Shown: positions 29,840-38,874, counted from the stretch's first letter. The stretch: DNA of 55,272 nucleotides from Hydrogenophaga sp. (GCF_018780075.1 NZ_JADMKB010000116.1:1-55272), one strand, 5' to 3'. Notes: generated from the sequence alone by a model not told the origin. Made by a program: numbers and translations.

Positions 29840-29860
29840 ACGGGTTTGTCCTGATGAAGT

Positions 29861-29931
29861 TTGGTACCAAATCAATTGACTTGGTACCGTGAAGACATGT
29901 CTAATGGTACCAATTTATCTTCATTGGTACC
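29861..29931. promoter_or_regulatory. Four-site operator array for the TetR regulator
   Basis: GGTACC occurs four times, at 29863-29868, 29883-29888, 29906-29911 and 29926-29931. Each is embedded in a version of TTGGTACCAA, for example TTTGGTACCAAA at the first and AATGGTACCAAT at the third. Start-to-start distances are 20, 23 and 20 bp, about two helical turns inside each pair. A 6-bp palindrome four times in 70 bp between a TetR gene and its divergent target is very unlikely to be chance. Confidence 0.8.
29876..29905 (+). promoter_or_regulatory. Sigma70-like promoter of the catabolic operon
   Basis: TTGACT (29876-29881) and TCTAAT (29900-29905) are separated by 18 bp and each differ from consensus at one position. 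Operator 2 lies in the spacer and operator 3 directly follows the -10 box, so bound TetR should block RNA polymerase. The predicted transcription start near 29912 leaves a ~145-base leader before the first gene. Confidence 0.65.
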
Positions 29932-30055
29932 GAAAAAATGTCATGTATTCAATGCTTCCCAGGGCAGAGGTGCAACCCGCCTGCCCGTGCTGGAAACACG
30001 CAAATTGTCAACGATTGCGGGCTCCCGGCCCAGGCATGAACGGAGAGCTGCCGCG

Positions 30056-31621
30056 ATGAATTTGCTGGATTTCTTCGATGCTGGCGTTGCCAGTCACCCG
30101 GACGCCTCGTGCTTCGTGGACTGCGAGAGTGGGGCTCCGGCCATCACCTACGCGCAGGCCGGAGCGTTGACCTGCCAGATCGCCAGGGGGCTGCAGGCCC
30201 TGGGACTCTCACCGGGCTTCCATGGCGCTGTGTTGAGCGGCAATGCCGGGGCTGCCTTCACGGCGCTGCTGGGGGTATTGCGTGCCGGGGGCGTCTGGCT
30301 GCCCGTCAACGCGCGCAACGCGGTAGAGGCCAACATCGAGTTCCTGCAGGACATGGACTGCGACGTTCTCTTCTACCAGGCCCGCTATGCGAGCCAGGTC
30401 GCGGAGATCCGCGGCAAGTTGCCCCGCATTCGCCATTGCATCGCGCTGGACGATGAGCAGGGGCCGGACCTGTCGGTCGCCCGGTTGGTCCAGGGCCATT
30501 CGCCCGAGCTGTTCGCGGCGCCCCTGCAGCCTCAGGGGCTGGCCATGATCATGGGCACCGGCGGCACCACGGGGCGTTCCAAGGGCGTCATGCTCAGCCA
30601 CCGCAACCTGACGGCGACCATGGCCAACCACCTGTCGGCCATGGCCGTGACTGACCGCATGACCGTGCTGGCCGCGGCTCCCATCACGCACACGGCGGGG
30701 CTGGTGTCGATGCCCTTCATGGTGCGCGGCGGGCGCGTCGTGCTGATGGACGGCATCGACCCGCAGAAGCTGCTCCAGGTGATCGAGCGGGAGCGGGTGA
30801 ACATGCTGTTCCTGCCGCCGACGGTCATCTACACACTGCTGGCCCAGCCCAACGTGCGTGATTTCGACTTCTCTGCCCTGCGCTACCTCATGTACGGCGC
30901 GGCGCCCATGTCGCCCGACAAACTGGCGGAGGCCATTGAAGTGTTCGGTCCCGTCATGCTGCAGATCTATGGCCAGGCGGAAGTGCCCGGCGCCATCTCT
31001 GTGCTGCGGGTCGAGGACCATTTCGTGGACGGGCAGGTGGCGCCCCGCCAGCGCCTGCTGAGCGCCGGGCGCCGCTTTCCCTTCACGCGGGTGGCGATCA
31101 TGGATGACGACGGCAACCTGCTCACCCAGCCGGGGGCCGTGGGCGAGATCGTCGCGCAGGGCGACATCGTGACCGCGGGCTACTACAAGAATCCCGATGC
31201 CACTGCCGAAGTGCAGCGCCACGGCTGGCACTGCACGGGCGACGTCGGCTACTTCGACGAACAGGGCTTTCTGTTCATCGTCGATCGCAAAAAGGACATG
31301 ATCGTCACGGGCGGCTTCAACGTCTTTTCGTCCGAGGTCGAGGCTGCCGTCATGGCCCACCCGGCCGTGAAGGATTGTGCCGTCATCGGCGTGCCCGACG
31401 ACAAGTGGGGCGAGGCCGTCAGGGCGGTCATCGAACTGCGCCCGGGCCAGTTCGTGGAGTCGCAGGCGCTCATCCAGTTCGTCAAGGACCGCCTGGGCAG
31501 CGTCAAGGCGCCCAAGGAGGTCGAGATCGTCGAGCAGCTGCCGCGCAGCGCGGTGGGCAAGGTCCTGAAGAAGGAAGTCCGCAAGAAGTATTGGCACGCG
31601 CAGGAGCGGATGGTCTCCTGA
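30056..31621 (+). CDS. AMP-forming acyl-CoA ligase 1
   Basis: A 521-residue adenylate-forming enzyme from the ATG at 30056; the frame is open upstream through the operator region but without coding character. Motif A3 I-M-G-T-G-G-T-T-G-R-S-K-G-V lies at residues 165-178. Y-G-Q-A-E-V-P, T-G-D-V-G-Y-F-D, the D-R-K-K-D-M-I hinge and the catalytic Lys in A-V-G-K-V-L-K-K near 505 are all present. It activates a carboxylic acid to its CoA ester using ATP. It is the first gene of the TetR-controlled cluster. The substrate cannot be told from sequence; long-chain, aromatic or cyclic acids are all possible. Confidence 0.85.
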   Translation: MNLLDFFDAGVASHPDASCFVDCESGAPAITYAQAGALTCQIARGLQALGLSPGFHGAVLSGNAGAAFTALLGVLRAGGVWLPVNARNAVEANIEFLQDMDCDVLFYQARYASQVAEIRGKLPRIRHCIALDDEQGPDLSVARLVQGHSPELFAAPLQPQGLAMIMGTGGTTGRSKGVMLSHRNLTATMANHLSAMAVTDRMTVLAAAPITHTAGLVSMPFMVRGGRVVLMDGIDPQKLLQVIERERVNMLFLPPTVIYTLLAQPNVRDFDFSALRYLMYGAAPMSPDKLAEAIEVFGPVMLQIYGQAEVPGAISVLRVEDHFVDGQVAPRQRLLSAGRRFPFTRVAIMDDDGNLLTQPGAVGEIVAQGDIVTAGYYKNPDATAEVQRHGWHCTGDVGYFDEQGFLFIVDRKKDMIVTGGFNVFSSEVEAAVMAHPAVKDCAVIGVPDDKWGEAVRAVIELRPGQFVESQALIQFVKDRLGSVKAPKEVEIVEQLPRSAVGKVLKKEVRKKYWHAQERMVS

Positions 31622-31676
31622 CCACTGCGCGCTTCAATTCAACGCACGTTTGGTAATTCAACCCGGAGGTATCGCA

Positions 31677-32864
31677 ATGCAAGAGCCCGTTCTCGTTGCC
31701 GGTGTCGGCATGACCCCTTTCAAGAAGCCCGGAGACAACCTGCCGTACCCGGAAATGGCCGCGCAGGCGATCCGCGAGGCGCTGCAGGACGCGGGCCTGG
31801 CCTATTCCGACGTGCAGGACGTCTATGCGGGCTACGTCTATGGCGACTCGGCCAGCGGCCAGCGCGCGGTCTACGAGGTCGGCATGACCGGCGTGCCGGT
31901 AATCAACGTCAACAACAACTGCTCTTCCGGTTCCACGGCCCTGTACCTGGCGCGCAAGGCCGTGGCCAACGGCTCGGCGGACTGCGCCCTGGCGGTGGGC
32001 TTCGAGCAGATGCCCGCCGGCGCCCTGCGGGCCTACTGGGAAGACCGGCCCGATCCGCTCGACCGCTTCAACGGGGTGATGGACGAGGTCTTCGGGCACC
32101 CCGAGCTGCCCATGGCGATCCGCTACTTCGGCGCGGCGGGCAAGGAGCACATGGACCGGTACGGCACCCTGCTGGACACCTTTGCCAGGATCCGCGCCAA
32201 GGCCAGCCGCCACGCCGCGCGCAATCCGCTGGCGCTGTTCCGAAAGGAAGTAACGGTGGATGAGGTGCTGGCCAGCTCACCTCTGGTGCCCGGCGCTATG
32301 ACCCGCCTGATGGCCTGCCCACCGACCTGCGGCGCTGCCGCAGCCGTCTTCGTGAGCAGGAAGTTCGCTCAGAAGATGGGGCTGGGCGCCAACGTGCAGG
32401 TGCTGGCCCAGTCGCTGGTATCCGACGGCCCTGCCACGTTCGCCGACATGTCGGCGATTTCCGTCGTGGGCTTCGACATGACGCGCGAGGCCGCCCGCCA
32501 AGTCTATGAAGCAGCAGGGGTGGGGCCGCAGGACATCGACGTGTGCGAACTGCATGACTGCTTTGCGCAGAACGAACTGCTCAGCTACGAGGGCCTGGGT
32601 TTCTGCGCCGTCGGCGAGGGTCGGGCCTTCGTTGAGTCGGATAACAACACCTATGGCGGTGCGGTCGTCGTCAACCCCTCGGGCGGCCTGCTGTCCAAGG
32701 GCCATCCGTTGGGCGCAACCGGCCTGGCGCAGTGCTACGAGTTGACTCATCAATTGCGCGGCAGCGCCGATGCGCGCCAGGTGGAGGGTGCGCGCCTGGC
32801 CCTTCAGCACAACGCGGGCCTGGGCGGCGCCACTGTGGTGACCCTGTACGGGCGCGCGGACTGA
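31677..32864 (+). CDS. SCP2/SCPx-type thiolase
   Basis: A 395-residue thiolase-fold enzyme from the ATG at 31677 (GGAGG 7 bases upstream). Cys82 lies in N-V-N-N-N-C-S-S-G-S-T-A, the nucleophile region. H-D-C-F-A-Q-N-E replaces the N-E-A-F-A of classical thiolases and G-H-P-L-G-A-T-G is near the C-terminus, all as in the SCPx or lipid-transfer subfamily. These cleave 3-ketoacyl-CoA esters, often branched or steroid side-chain ones. Its place directly after the ligase suggests the chain-shortening step of the pathway. Confidence 0.85.
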   Translation: MQEPVLVAGVGMTPFKKPGDNLPYPEMAAQAIREALQDAGLAYSDVQDVYAGYVYGDSASGQRAVYEVGMTGVPVINVNNNCSSGSTALYLARKAVANGSADCALAVGFEQMPAGALRAYWEDRPDPLDRFNGVMDEVFGHPELPMAIRYFGAAGKEHMDRYGTLLDTFARIRAKASRHAARNPLALFRKEVTVDEVLASSPLVPGAMTRLMACPPTCGAAAAVFVSRKFAQKMGLGANVQVLAQSLVSDGPATFADMSAISVVGFDMTREAARQVYEAAGVGPQDIDVCELHDCFAQNELLSYEGLGFCAVGEGRAFVESDNNTYGGAVVVNPSGGLLSKGHPLGATGLAQCYELTHQLRGSADARQVEGARLALQHNAGLGGATVVTLYGRAD

Positions 32865-32874
32865 GGGGCGCAAC

Positions 32875-33684
32875 ATGGTGAAACGCTTGGAAGGCAAGGT
32901 GGCTCTGGTCACCGGCTGCGGATCGTCGGGCCCCGGCTGGGGCAATGGCAAGGCCATGGCGGTGTTGTTCGCCCGCGAGGGAGCCGAGGTCTATGGCTGC
33001 GACATCAATCTGGACGCAGCGCGGGAGACCGAGGCGATCGTGCGGGAAGAGGGCGGGGCCATGAGCGTTGCCCAGTGCGACGTGACCGACGCCGGCGCGG
33101 TGGAGGCGCTGGTCCAAGACTGCATCGCCACCTACGGCGACATCGACATCCTGGTGAACAACGTCGGCACCGCCCGCCTGGGCGGAGTCGTCGAGCAGAG
33201 CCTGGAGGACTGGCGCCTGGTTTTTGACATCAACCTCACCTCCATGTTCCTGACTTGCAAGCATGTGATTCCCTCGATGCTCAGGAAAGGCCGGGGGAGC
33301 ATCGTCAACATCGGCTCGGTGGCCGGCGTGCGCGACAGCGGCGTGGCCTACGTGTCCTACAGCGCCTCGAAGGCCGCGGTGCTCGGCTTTTCCCGCAGCG
33401 TCGCCCTGGAATATGCCAAGCGGGGCATCCGCTCGAACGTGCTGATGCCCGGCCTGATGAACACGCCCATGGTCCGCCAGCCCTTGCTGTCGCTGGCGGA
33501 CGGATATCGGGAGGCGTCGCTGGAGGAAGCGATGGCCAAGCGGGACCGGCAGTGTCCCATGGGCCACATGGGAGAGGCATGGGATGTGGCCTACACGGCC
33601 CTGTGGCTGGCGAGTGACGAATCCAAGTACGTCACTTCCGCCGAAATCATGGTCGATGGGGGCATATCCGCCCGCATCGGCTGA
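32875..33684 (+). CDS. Short-chain dehydrogenase/reductase 1
   Basis: A 269-residue classical SDR. The cofactor loop is T-G-C-G-S-S-G-P-G-W-G-N-G (residues 13-25), longer than the usual T-G-x3-G-x-G. N-N-V-G is at 95-98, Ser148 and the catalytic Y-S-A-S-K (Tyr162, Lys166) follow. It probably oxidises a 3-hydroxyacyl-CoA to the ketone for the preceding thiolase, but this is inference from position. It starts 10 bases after the thiolase gene. Confidence 0.85.
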   Translation: MVKRLEGKVALVTGCGSSGPGWGNGKAMAVLFAREGAEVYGCDINLDAARETEAIVREEGGAMSVAQCDVTDAGAVEALVQDCIATYGDIDILVNNVGTARLGGVVEQSLEDWRLVFDINLTSMFLTCKHVIPSMLRKGRGSIVNIGSVAGVRDSGVAYVSYSASKAAVLGFSRSVALEYAKRGIRSNVLMPGLMNTPMVRQPLLSLADGYREASLEEAMAKRDRQCPMGHMGEAWDVAYTALWLASDESKYVTSAEIMVDGGISARIG

Positions 33685-33721
33685 CTTGGAGTGCATGGTG
33701 AACAAACACAGGAGACAAATC

Positions 33722-34918
33722 ATGGATAGCGTTACGAAATGGTTCAAGAAGAGCATGGTGGTCGCCGCAGCGGCGGCCATGGGGCTGGTGTCCAACGGGT
33801 ACGCTCAGGCCAAGCCCGAGAAGTTCAAGATTGGTGGCGTGCTGTCGCTCTCCGGCCCCTACGGGCTACTGGGCGAGGACATGCGCCGGGGCGTGCAAAT
33901 CGCCGTCGAAGAGCGCGGGGGCAAGGTGCTGGGAGTACCGATCGAAATCACCTGGGAGGACGACGAGACCAAGCCCCAGCCGGCAGTGCAGAAGGCCACC
34001 AAGCTGATCTCCGAGGGTTCGCACATGATCTTCGGCGCACTCAGCTCCGCCTCCACGCTGGCGGTTATGAACCTGACCAAGCAGCGCAAGGTGCCCCACC
34101 TTGTCACCATCTCAGCGGACGACAAGATCACCGTGCCCGGCGGCTCCCGCTACACCTTCCGCACGTCGAACACCCTGGGTATGGAAAACCGCATGGCGCT
34201 GGCGTACATGCAGGACAGGAAGCTCAAGAAGATCTACGCCGTCACCGCCGACTACCAAGCCACCCGTGACGGCTTCGAGTGGATCAAGCAGCAGCTCGGC
34301 CCCAATGGCATCCAGATCGTGGGCGAGGACTTTCCGCCCCTCGGCAACCGCGACTATTCGTCCATCGTGGACAAGATCGCCAAGTCCGATGCCGACGGCG
34401 TGCTGCTGATGCTGACGGGTTCGGACGTGGTCACCCTGCTCAAGCAGGCCGGCCAGGTGAACCTGGGTAAAAGCAAGGTACTTTTCGGACCCGTGGCCTC
34501 CGATGAGACCATGGCGGCGGCCGTGGGACAGGCCTCGCTGGGCGTCAATACCGGCTTGCGCTACGACCACACCATCGACACCGCCGCCAACCGCAAGTTC
34601 GTCGAGGCATATCGCAAGAAGTTCGGCGTCTTCCCCAGCATGACGGCCGGGGAGGCCTACGACGGCATGGCATGGTGGCTGGACACGGTGGAGAAGACTG
34701 GATCCTGGGACAAGGAAAAGTGGGTGGATGCCTTCGCCGCCAGCGTCCGCGAGAACTCTGTGGAAGGCAAGAAGACGATGCGCGCGTGCGACCACCAGGC
34801 CCTGCAGCCGGGCTTCTGGGGCGAGGTTGTGCAGGGCACCCCGCCAGCCCCTACGCTGACGATGAAGATCTCCAAGGTCTTCGCCGAAGAGAAGCTTTTC
34901 GAGCCCTGCAAAAACTGA
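33722..34918 (+). CDS. Periplasmic binding protein of a HAAT-type ABC importer
   Basis: A 398-residue exported protein from the ATG at 33722 (GGAG 8 bases upstream). Residues 1-29 are a signal peptide (...M-G-L-V-S-N-G-Y-A-Q-A). The mature N-terminus F-K-I-G-G-V-L-S-L-S-G-P-Y-G-L-L-G matches the LivJ/Leu-Ile-Val-binding family, which also includes binding proteins for aromatic and other carboxylic acids. In this catabolic context it likely captures the pathway substrate rather than amino acids. A strong hairpin follows the gene, separating it from the permease genes. Confidence 0.88.
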   Translation: MDSVTKWFKKSMVVAAAAAMGLVSNGYAQAKPEKFKIGGVLSLSGPYGLLGEDMRRGVQIAVEERGGKVLGVPIEITWEDDETKPQPAVQKATKLISEGSHMIFGALSSASTLAVMNLTKQRKVPHLVTISADDKITVPGGSRYTFRTSNTLGMENRMALAYMQDRKLKKIYAVTADYQATRDGFEWIKQQLGPNGIQIVGEDFPPLGNRDYSSIVDKIAKSDADGVLLMLTGSDVVTLLKQAGQVNLGKSKVLFGPVASDETMAAAVGQASLGVNTGLRYDHTIDTAANRKFVEAYRKKFGVFPSMTAGEAYDGMAWWLDTVEKTGSWDKEKWVDAFAASVRENSVEGKKTMRACDHQALQPGFWGEVVQGTPPAPTLTMKISKVFAEEKLFEPCKN

Positions 34919-34926
34919 GGCCTGTT

Positions 34927-34949
34927 GCGGGAGGCCAGGGGCCTCCCGC
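34927..34949 (+). promoter_or_regulatory. Intercistronic stem-loop between binding protein and permease genes
   Basis: GCGGGAGGCC and GGCCTCCCGC form a perfect 10-bp stem with a 3-base loop, 9 bases after the binding-protein stop and 15 bases before the permease start. No T-run follows, so it is more likely a partial terminator or an mRNA-stabilising element. In ABC importer operons such hairpins allow more binding protein than membrane components to be made. Confidence 0.65.
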
Positions 34950-34964
34950 GCTTGATGAATCGCT

Positions 34965-35822
34965 ATGTCAACTATCGTGATCGGATTGAGCCTGGGCATG
35001 CTGCTGTTTTTGCTGGCGGCTGGCCTGACGCTCATCTTCGGCATGTTGGGCGTGATCAATTTCGCCCACGGTGCCATCTATATGCTGGGCGCCTACGTCT
35101 CGTATGAAACGGGGCGGCGCACGGGCTCGTTTCTCATGGGGGTTCTGGCCGCCACGTTCTTCACCGCGCTGGCGGGCGCTGTAATAGAGAAATTGACGCT
35201 GCGCCCGCTTTACGAGCGCCCGCACTTCTACCAGCTGATCCTGACCTTCGGACTGATCTTGATCCTCAGCGACGTGGTGCGCTTCGTCTGGGGACCCGGC
35301 TACCAGGAAGTGGCGATTCCGCCGCTGTGGGCCGGCACCGTGGACATGCTGGGCAGCACGATCCCGATGTACCGGCTGTTCGTGATCGGGTTCGGCGCCA
35401 TCGTCTCGATGGGCCTGTACCTGGTGCTGGAAAAGAGCACCTTCGGCATGCTCGTGCGGGCCGCCAGCAGCGACGCGGAAATGGTGCGCATCCTGGGCCT
35501 GCCGGTGGGCGCGATCCGCATGGCGGTCTTTGCCACCGGCTGCGGTTTGTCGGGCCTCGCGGGCGCGATCGCGGCGCCGCTGTTCCCCATCGAACTGGGC
35601 ATGGCGACCAACACCATCATCGACTGCTTTATCGTCGTGATCCTGGGAGGGCTGGGTAACATCCGGGGGGTGATCGCCGCGTCCATGCTGATCGGCATGG
35701 TGCGCGCACTCGGCTACGTGTACCTGCCGGGCTGGGTGGACATCATGACCTTTGTGCTGCTTATCGGCACCCTTTTGACGCGCCCGCAGGGCCTTTTCTA
35801 CCGCGCGGCGAGGACGGCATGA
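34965..35822 (+). CDS. LivH-type ABC permease
   Basis: A 285-residue inner-membrane protein with about eight hydrophobic segments. G-L-T-L-I-F-G-M-L-G-V-I-N-F-A-H-G-A near the N-terminus is the LivH signature, and G-G-L-G-N-I-R-G near residue 225 is the ATPase-coupling loop. It forms the translocation path with the LivM-type protein. It overlaps the next gene by 4 bases. The ATG lacks a clear Shine-Dalgarno. Confidence 0.9.
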   Translation: MSTIVIGLSLGMLLFLLAAGLTLIFGMLGVINFAHGAIYMLGAYVSYETGRRTGSFLMGVLAATFFTALAGAVIEKLTLRPLYERPHFYQLILTFGLILILSDVVRFVWGPGYQEVAIPPLWAGTVDMLGSTIPMYRLFVIGFGAIVSMGLYLVLEKSTFGMLVRAASSDAEMVRILGLPVGAIRMAVFATGCGLSGLAGAIAAPLFPIELGMATNTIIDCFIVVILGGLGNIRGVIAASMLIGMVRALGYVYLPGWVDIMTFVLLIGTLLTRPQGLFYRAARTA

Positions 35823-36787
35823 AACTCTCTCTGTTCGACATCTGCTTTGGTCTGCTGCTGGCCGCGGCAGGCATCTTGCTGCCCTTCCTCCACCCGGGGG
35901 AGGCGCTGATCCAGTTGGTCACCCTGGCGGCCATCTGGGCGATCTTCGCCATCGGCTTTGACTTCGTGTTCGGCGCGCTGGGCATGGTGTCCTTCGGGCA
36001 TGCCACCTTCCTCGGAGTTGGCGGCTACGCCGTGGCCCTGGCGACGCAGAAGTACGGACTACCGTTCTCTGTCGGTGTAGGGCTGGCCATCAGCGTGGGG
36101 GCTGCGTTCGCCCTGCTGTTCAGCTTCTTCGCGCTGCGGGTCTCCGGTATCTTCTTCGCGCTGGTGACCCTGGCGCTGTCCCAGCTGATCTTCATCCTGG
36201 CGGACAGCAAGCTGCGCGGCTTCACTGGCGGGTCGGACGGCATCTCGGGTGTGGAGCGCCCGAGCTTCCTGGACATCGACTTCTACGACCCCGTCCACTA
36301 CTACTGGTTCGTGCTGGGCGTGTATGCCCTGGTCATGCTGGTGGTGATCTCGCTGCGCAGTTCGCCTTTCGGCCGTGTGATCGCGGCGATCCGAGGTAAC
36401 GAAACCCGCGCCGACCAACTGGGCTTCAACGTCAACCGCTACAAGCAGATCACCTTCGTGATCTCGGGCGGCCTGAGCGGCCTGGCTGGGGCGCTGCTGG
36501 CCTCGCTACTCATGTACATGAACCCGCAGATGCTGCATTGGACCACCTCGGGGGACGTGATCATCATGACCCTGCTGGGCGGCTCCGGCTCGCTGTGGGG
36601 CGCCACCGTCGGCGTGATCGCCTTCGAGGTGCTCAAGGAGTGGCTGAGCAGCTGGACCGAGTACTGGTACGGCGTGCTGGGCCTGGTGTTCATCCTCGCA
36701 ACCATCTTTTTCCCGCGCGGCATCGTCGGCGAGCTGGAGAAGGGCTTCGCGGCGTACCAGAAGAACCGGCGCGGGGGTGCGCGATGA
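35819..36787 (+). CDS. LivM-type ABC permease
   Basis: A 322-residue inner-membrane protein, partner of the LivH-type permease. It has A-L-G-M-V-S-F-G-H-A-T-F-L-G-V-G near residue 60 and the coupling loop L-L-G-G-S-G-S-L-W-G near residue 256, typical of LivM. Start and stop overlap its neighbours as ATGA, so the permease pair and the ATPase are translationally coupled. Confidence 0.9.
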   Translation: MKLSLFDICFGLLLAAAGILLPFLHPGEALIQLVTLAAIWAIFAIGFDFVFGALGMVSFGHATFLGVGGYAVALATQKYGLPFSVGVGLAISVGAAFALLFSFFALRVSGIFFALVTLALSQLIFILADSKLRGFTGGSDGISGVERPSFLDIDFYDPVHYYWFVLGVYALVMLVVISLRSSPFGRVIAAIRGNETRADQLGFNVNRYKQITFVISGGLSGLAGALLASLLMYMNPQMLHWTTSGDVIIMTLLGGSGSLWGATVGVIAFEVLKEWLSSWTEYWYGVLGLVFILATIFFPRGIVGELEKGFAAYQKNRRGGAR

Positions 36788-37536
36788 GCCAGGCGGCACT
36801 GCGATGCAAGGAGGTGACCGTCAGCTACGGCGCCCTGAAGGCGGTCAACGACGTCAGCCATGTATTCGAGGAGGGGCGTATCTACGGCCTGATCGGACCC
36901 AACGGCGCGGGCAAAACGACGCTGCTGAACGTGCTGGCTGGGCGGCAGATGCGCCATGCGGGCAAGGTGTACTGCGGCGGCGGGGAGATCAGCCAGTGCT
37001 CCGCCTACGAGCGGGCCCGCATGGGCATCGGGCGCAGCTTCCAGATCATCAAGATCTTCGGCGAGATGACGGTGGCTGAGAACCTGCTGGTCGCGGCCCA
37101 GTCGCGGCGGCCGGGGTTCCAGCCCTTCTGGATGAGCCGGCACTTCGATCGGCAGTTCCGCGAGCAACTGGACGCCATCCTGGAACTGACGGGGCTGACA
37201 GCCCACCGCGACGCCGTCGCTGGAACGCTGCCCTACGGCCTGCAGCGCTCGCTGGAGCTGGGTGTGACCTTGCTGCCCGACCCCAAGATCCTGCTGCTGG
37301 ACGAACCGTTGGCCGGTATCGGCCACCATGAGATCCAGGCCGCGCTGACCCTGATACGCAAGGCTGCGCAGGGGCGCACGGTGCTGCTGATCGAGCACAA
37401 CATGGATGCGGTGATGTCGTTGTCGCAAGAAATCGTGGTCATGAGCAACGGCTCGATCATCGCGTGCGGCGCCCCCGAGGACATTCGCAAAAACGAAACG
37501 GTGCGGTCGATTTACCTGGGGGAGGACGCGCAGTGA
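36784..37536 (+). CDS. LivG-type ABC ATPase
   Basis: A 250-residue ATPase. Walker A is G-P-N-G-A-G-K-T-T (about residues 38-46). The signature region reads L-P-Y-G-L-Q-R-S-L-E, the degenerate form usual for LivG, followed by I-L-L-L-D-E-P-L-A-G as Walker B. The ATG at 36784 overlaps the LivM-type stop as ATGA; the open frame upstream is only a shadow inside that gene. Confidence 0.9.
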   Translation: MSQAALRCKEVTVSYGALKAVNDVSHVFEEGRIYGLIGPNGAGKTTLLNVLAGRQMRHAGKVYCGGGEISQCSAYERARMGIGRSFQIIKIFGEMTVAENLLVAAQSRRPGFQPFWMSRHFDRQFREQLDAILELTGLTAHRDAVAGTLPYGLQRSLELGVTLLPDPKILLLDEPLAGIGHHEIQAALTLIRKAAQGRTVLLIEHNMDAVMSLSQEIVVMSNGSIIACGAPEDIRKNETVRSIYLGEDAQ

Positions 37537-38240
37537 TCGAACTTGAAAAAGCCAGCGTCAGGTATGGCCAAGCCCTGGCGTTGGAAGAAATTTCCGTGCG
37601 TATCGACTTCCATGAAATCGTCGCCATCGTCGGGCGTAACGGAGCGGGCAAAACCACCATGCTGAAAGCCTTGATCGGCCTGATGCCCCTGGTGGCTGGC
37701 CGTCGCCTGCTGGGCGAACAGGACATCTCAGGCCTGGGTGTCGAGGCCATCGCCAAGCTCGGTGTGGCGCTGGTGCCGGACACGCGCCGGATCTTCCCTA
37801 ACCTGTCGGTGCTGGAGAACCTCAAGATCGGCGCGCTGGCCCACCAACCGGGGCACTGGACCCTTAATCGGGTACTGGACGCCTTCCCGCGCCTGCAGGA
37901 GCGGCTGGACTTCGGCGGGGACCAGCTTTCCGGAGGCGAGCAGCAGATGCTGTCGATCGGCCGCGCCCTGCTGGGCAATCCGCGCATGCTGCTGCTCGAC
38001 GAGCCCACCGAGGGGCTGGCGCCGGTCATCGTCGACCAGTTGGTCCGGGTGTTCAGTGAGGTCCATCGTCAGGGCACCGGCATCGTGCTGGTGGAGCAGA
38101 ACCTCAAGGTGCCCATGAAGCTGGCCCACCGCCAGTACGTGCTGGACCACGGACAGGTCGCCTGGTCCGGTACGGCCCAGGAACTGGACGCGCAGCGCGA
38201 CCACGTCGAGGGCCTCATCACGACGGGCGCGGCGGCGTGA
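37533..38240 (+). CDS. LivF-type ABC ATPase
   Basis: A 235-residue ATPase starting with GTG at 37533, overlapping the LivG-type stop as GTGA, with GGAGG 6 bases upstream. Walker A G-R-N-G-A-G-K-T-T is near residue 36, the signature L-S-G-G-E-Q-Q is canonical, and L-L-L-D-E-P-T-E-G-L-A-P follows. It completes the five-gene importer. GTG initiation and the overlap suggest stoichiometric coupling to the LivG-type subunit. Confidence 0.9.
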   Translation: MIELEKASVRYGQALALEEISVRIDFHEIVAIVGRNGAGKTTMLKALIGLMPLVAGRRLLGEQDISGLGVEAIAKLGVALVPDTRRIFPNLSVLENLKIGALAHQPGHWTLNRVLDAFPRLQERLDFGGDQLSGGEQQMLSIGRALLGNPRMLLLDEPTEGLAPVIVDQLVRVFSEVHRQGTGIVLVEQNLKVPMKLAHRQYVLDHGQVAWSGTAQELDAQRDHVEGLITTGAAA

Positions 38241-38247
38241 CCGCGCC

Positions 38248-38874
38248 ATGCCCACATCACCCCCCTGCCAATGCATGCCCATGAACGCCCATACCGTCGC
38301 GCGCATTGCGCCCTTGCATGAAAACGACCCCCGTTCCCAAGATCCCGTGCTCGAAGAGTTGGTGGGATTCGTTGGCTACCGCCCGAATGCGCTGCTGACC
38401 ATGGCACGCAAGCCCGGCGTGGTGCCTGCGCTGCTCCAACTGCTGGGCGTGACGCTGCGCGGCGACGGGCTGATCCCGGAGCCGCTGCGCTTCCTGATCG
38501 CGGCGGAAACCGCGCGCGGCGCACGCTGCCGCTACACGACGACGCACCTCGTCCATGCCGCCCACCACCTGGGCGTCGGCTGGGACAAACTGGCCGCGTT
38601 GCCGTTCTACCAGGACGACGCCCGGTACACCGAACAGGAGCGCAAGGCGCTGGTCATCGCCACCGCGGGCGGTAGCCTGCCGGTGCGCGAACCGGCCCAG
38701 GCCATAGAGAAAGCCCGGCAGGTCTTCACCGAGGAGGAAATCGTCGAGATCGTGTCCTGCGTGGCCATCGTCGGCTGGTTCAACCGCTGGAACGGCCTGA
38801 TGGGTTCCGAGCTGGAACCCGTTCCCTCCGAGGCGCTGTCCCATGTCCCCTGGCTCCAGGACCTCGAAGTCTGA
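38248..38874 (+). CDS. Carboxymuconolactone decarboxylase/AhpD-like protein lacking the second cysteine
   Basis: A 208-residue protein of the CMD fold; the start at 38248 is uncertain and 38281 is possible. The family motif E-x6-C-x-x-C-x-x-x-H appears as E-T-A-R-G-A-R-C-R-Y-T-T-T-H. Cys94 is present but the expected second Cys is Thr97, so a thiol-disulfide AhpD-type reaction is unlikely. CMD-like proteins occur in many catabolic clusters, where they may act on lactones or as hydrolases. It lies 7 bases after the transporter ATPase gene. Confidence 0.75.
   Translation: MPTSPPCQCMPMNAHTVARIAPLHENDPRSQDPVLEELVGFVGYRPNALLTMARKPGVVPALLQLLGVTLRGDGLIPEPLRFLIAAETARGARCRYTTTHLVHAAHHLGVGWDKLAALPFYQDDARYTEQERKALVIATAGGSLPVREPAQAIEKARQVFTEEEIVEIVSCVAIVGWFNRWNGLMGSELEPVPSEALSHVPWLQDLEV

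Noticed and set aside
30209..31597. Antisense open frame of 462 codons opposite the first CoA ligase
   Set aside because: Composition is His/Arg/Asp-rich without recognisable domains, and the sense strand has a complete enzyme.
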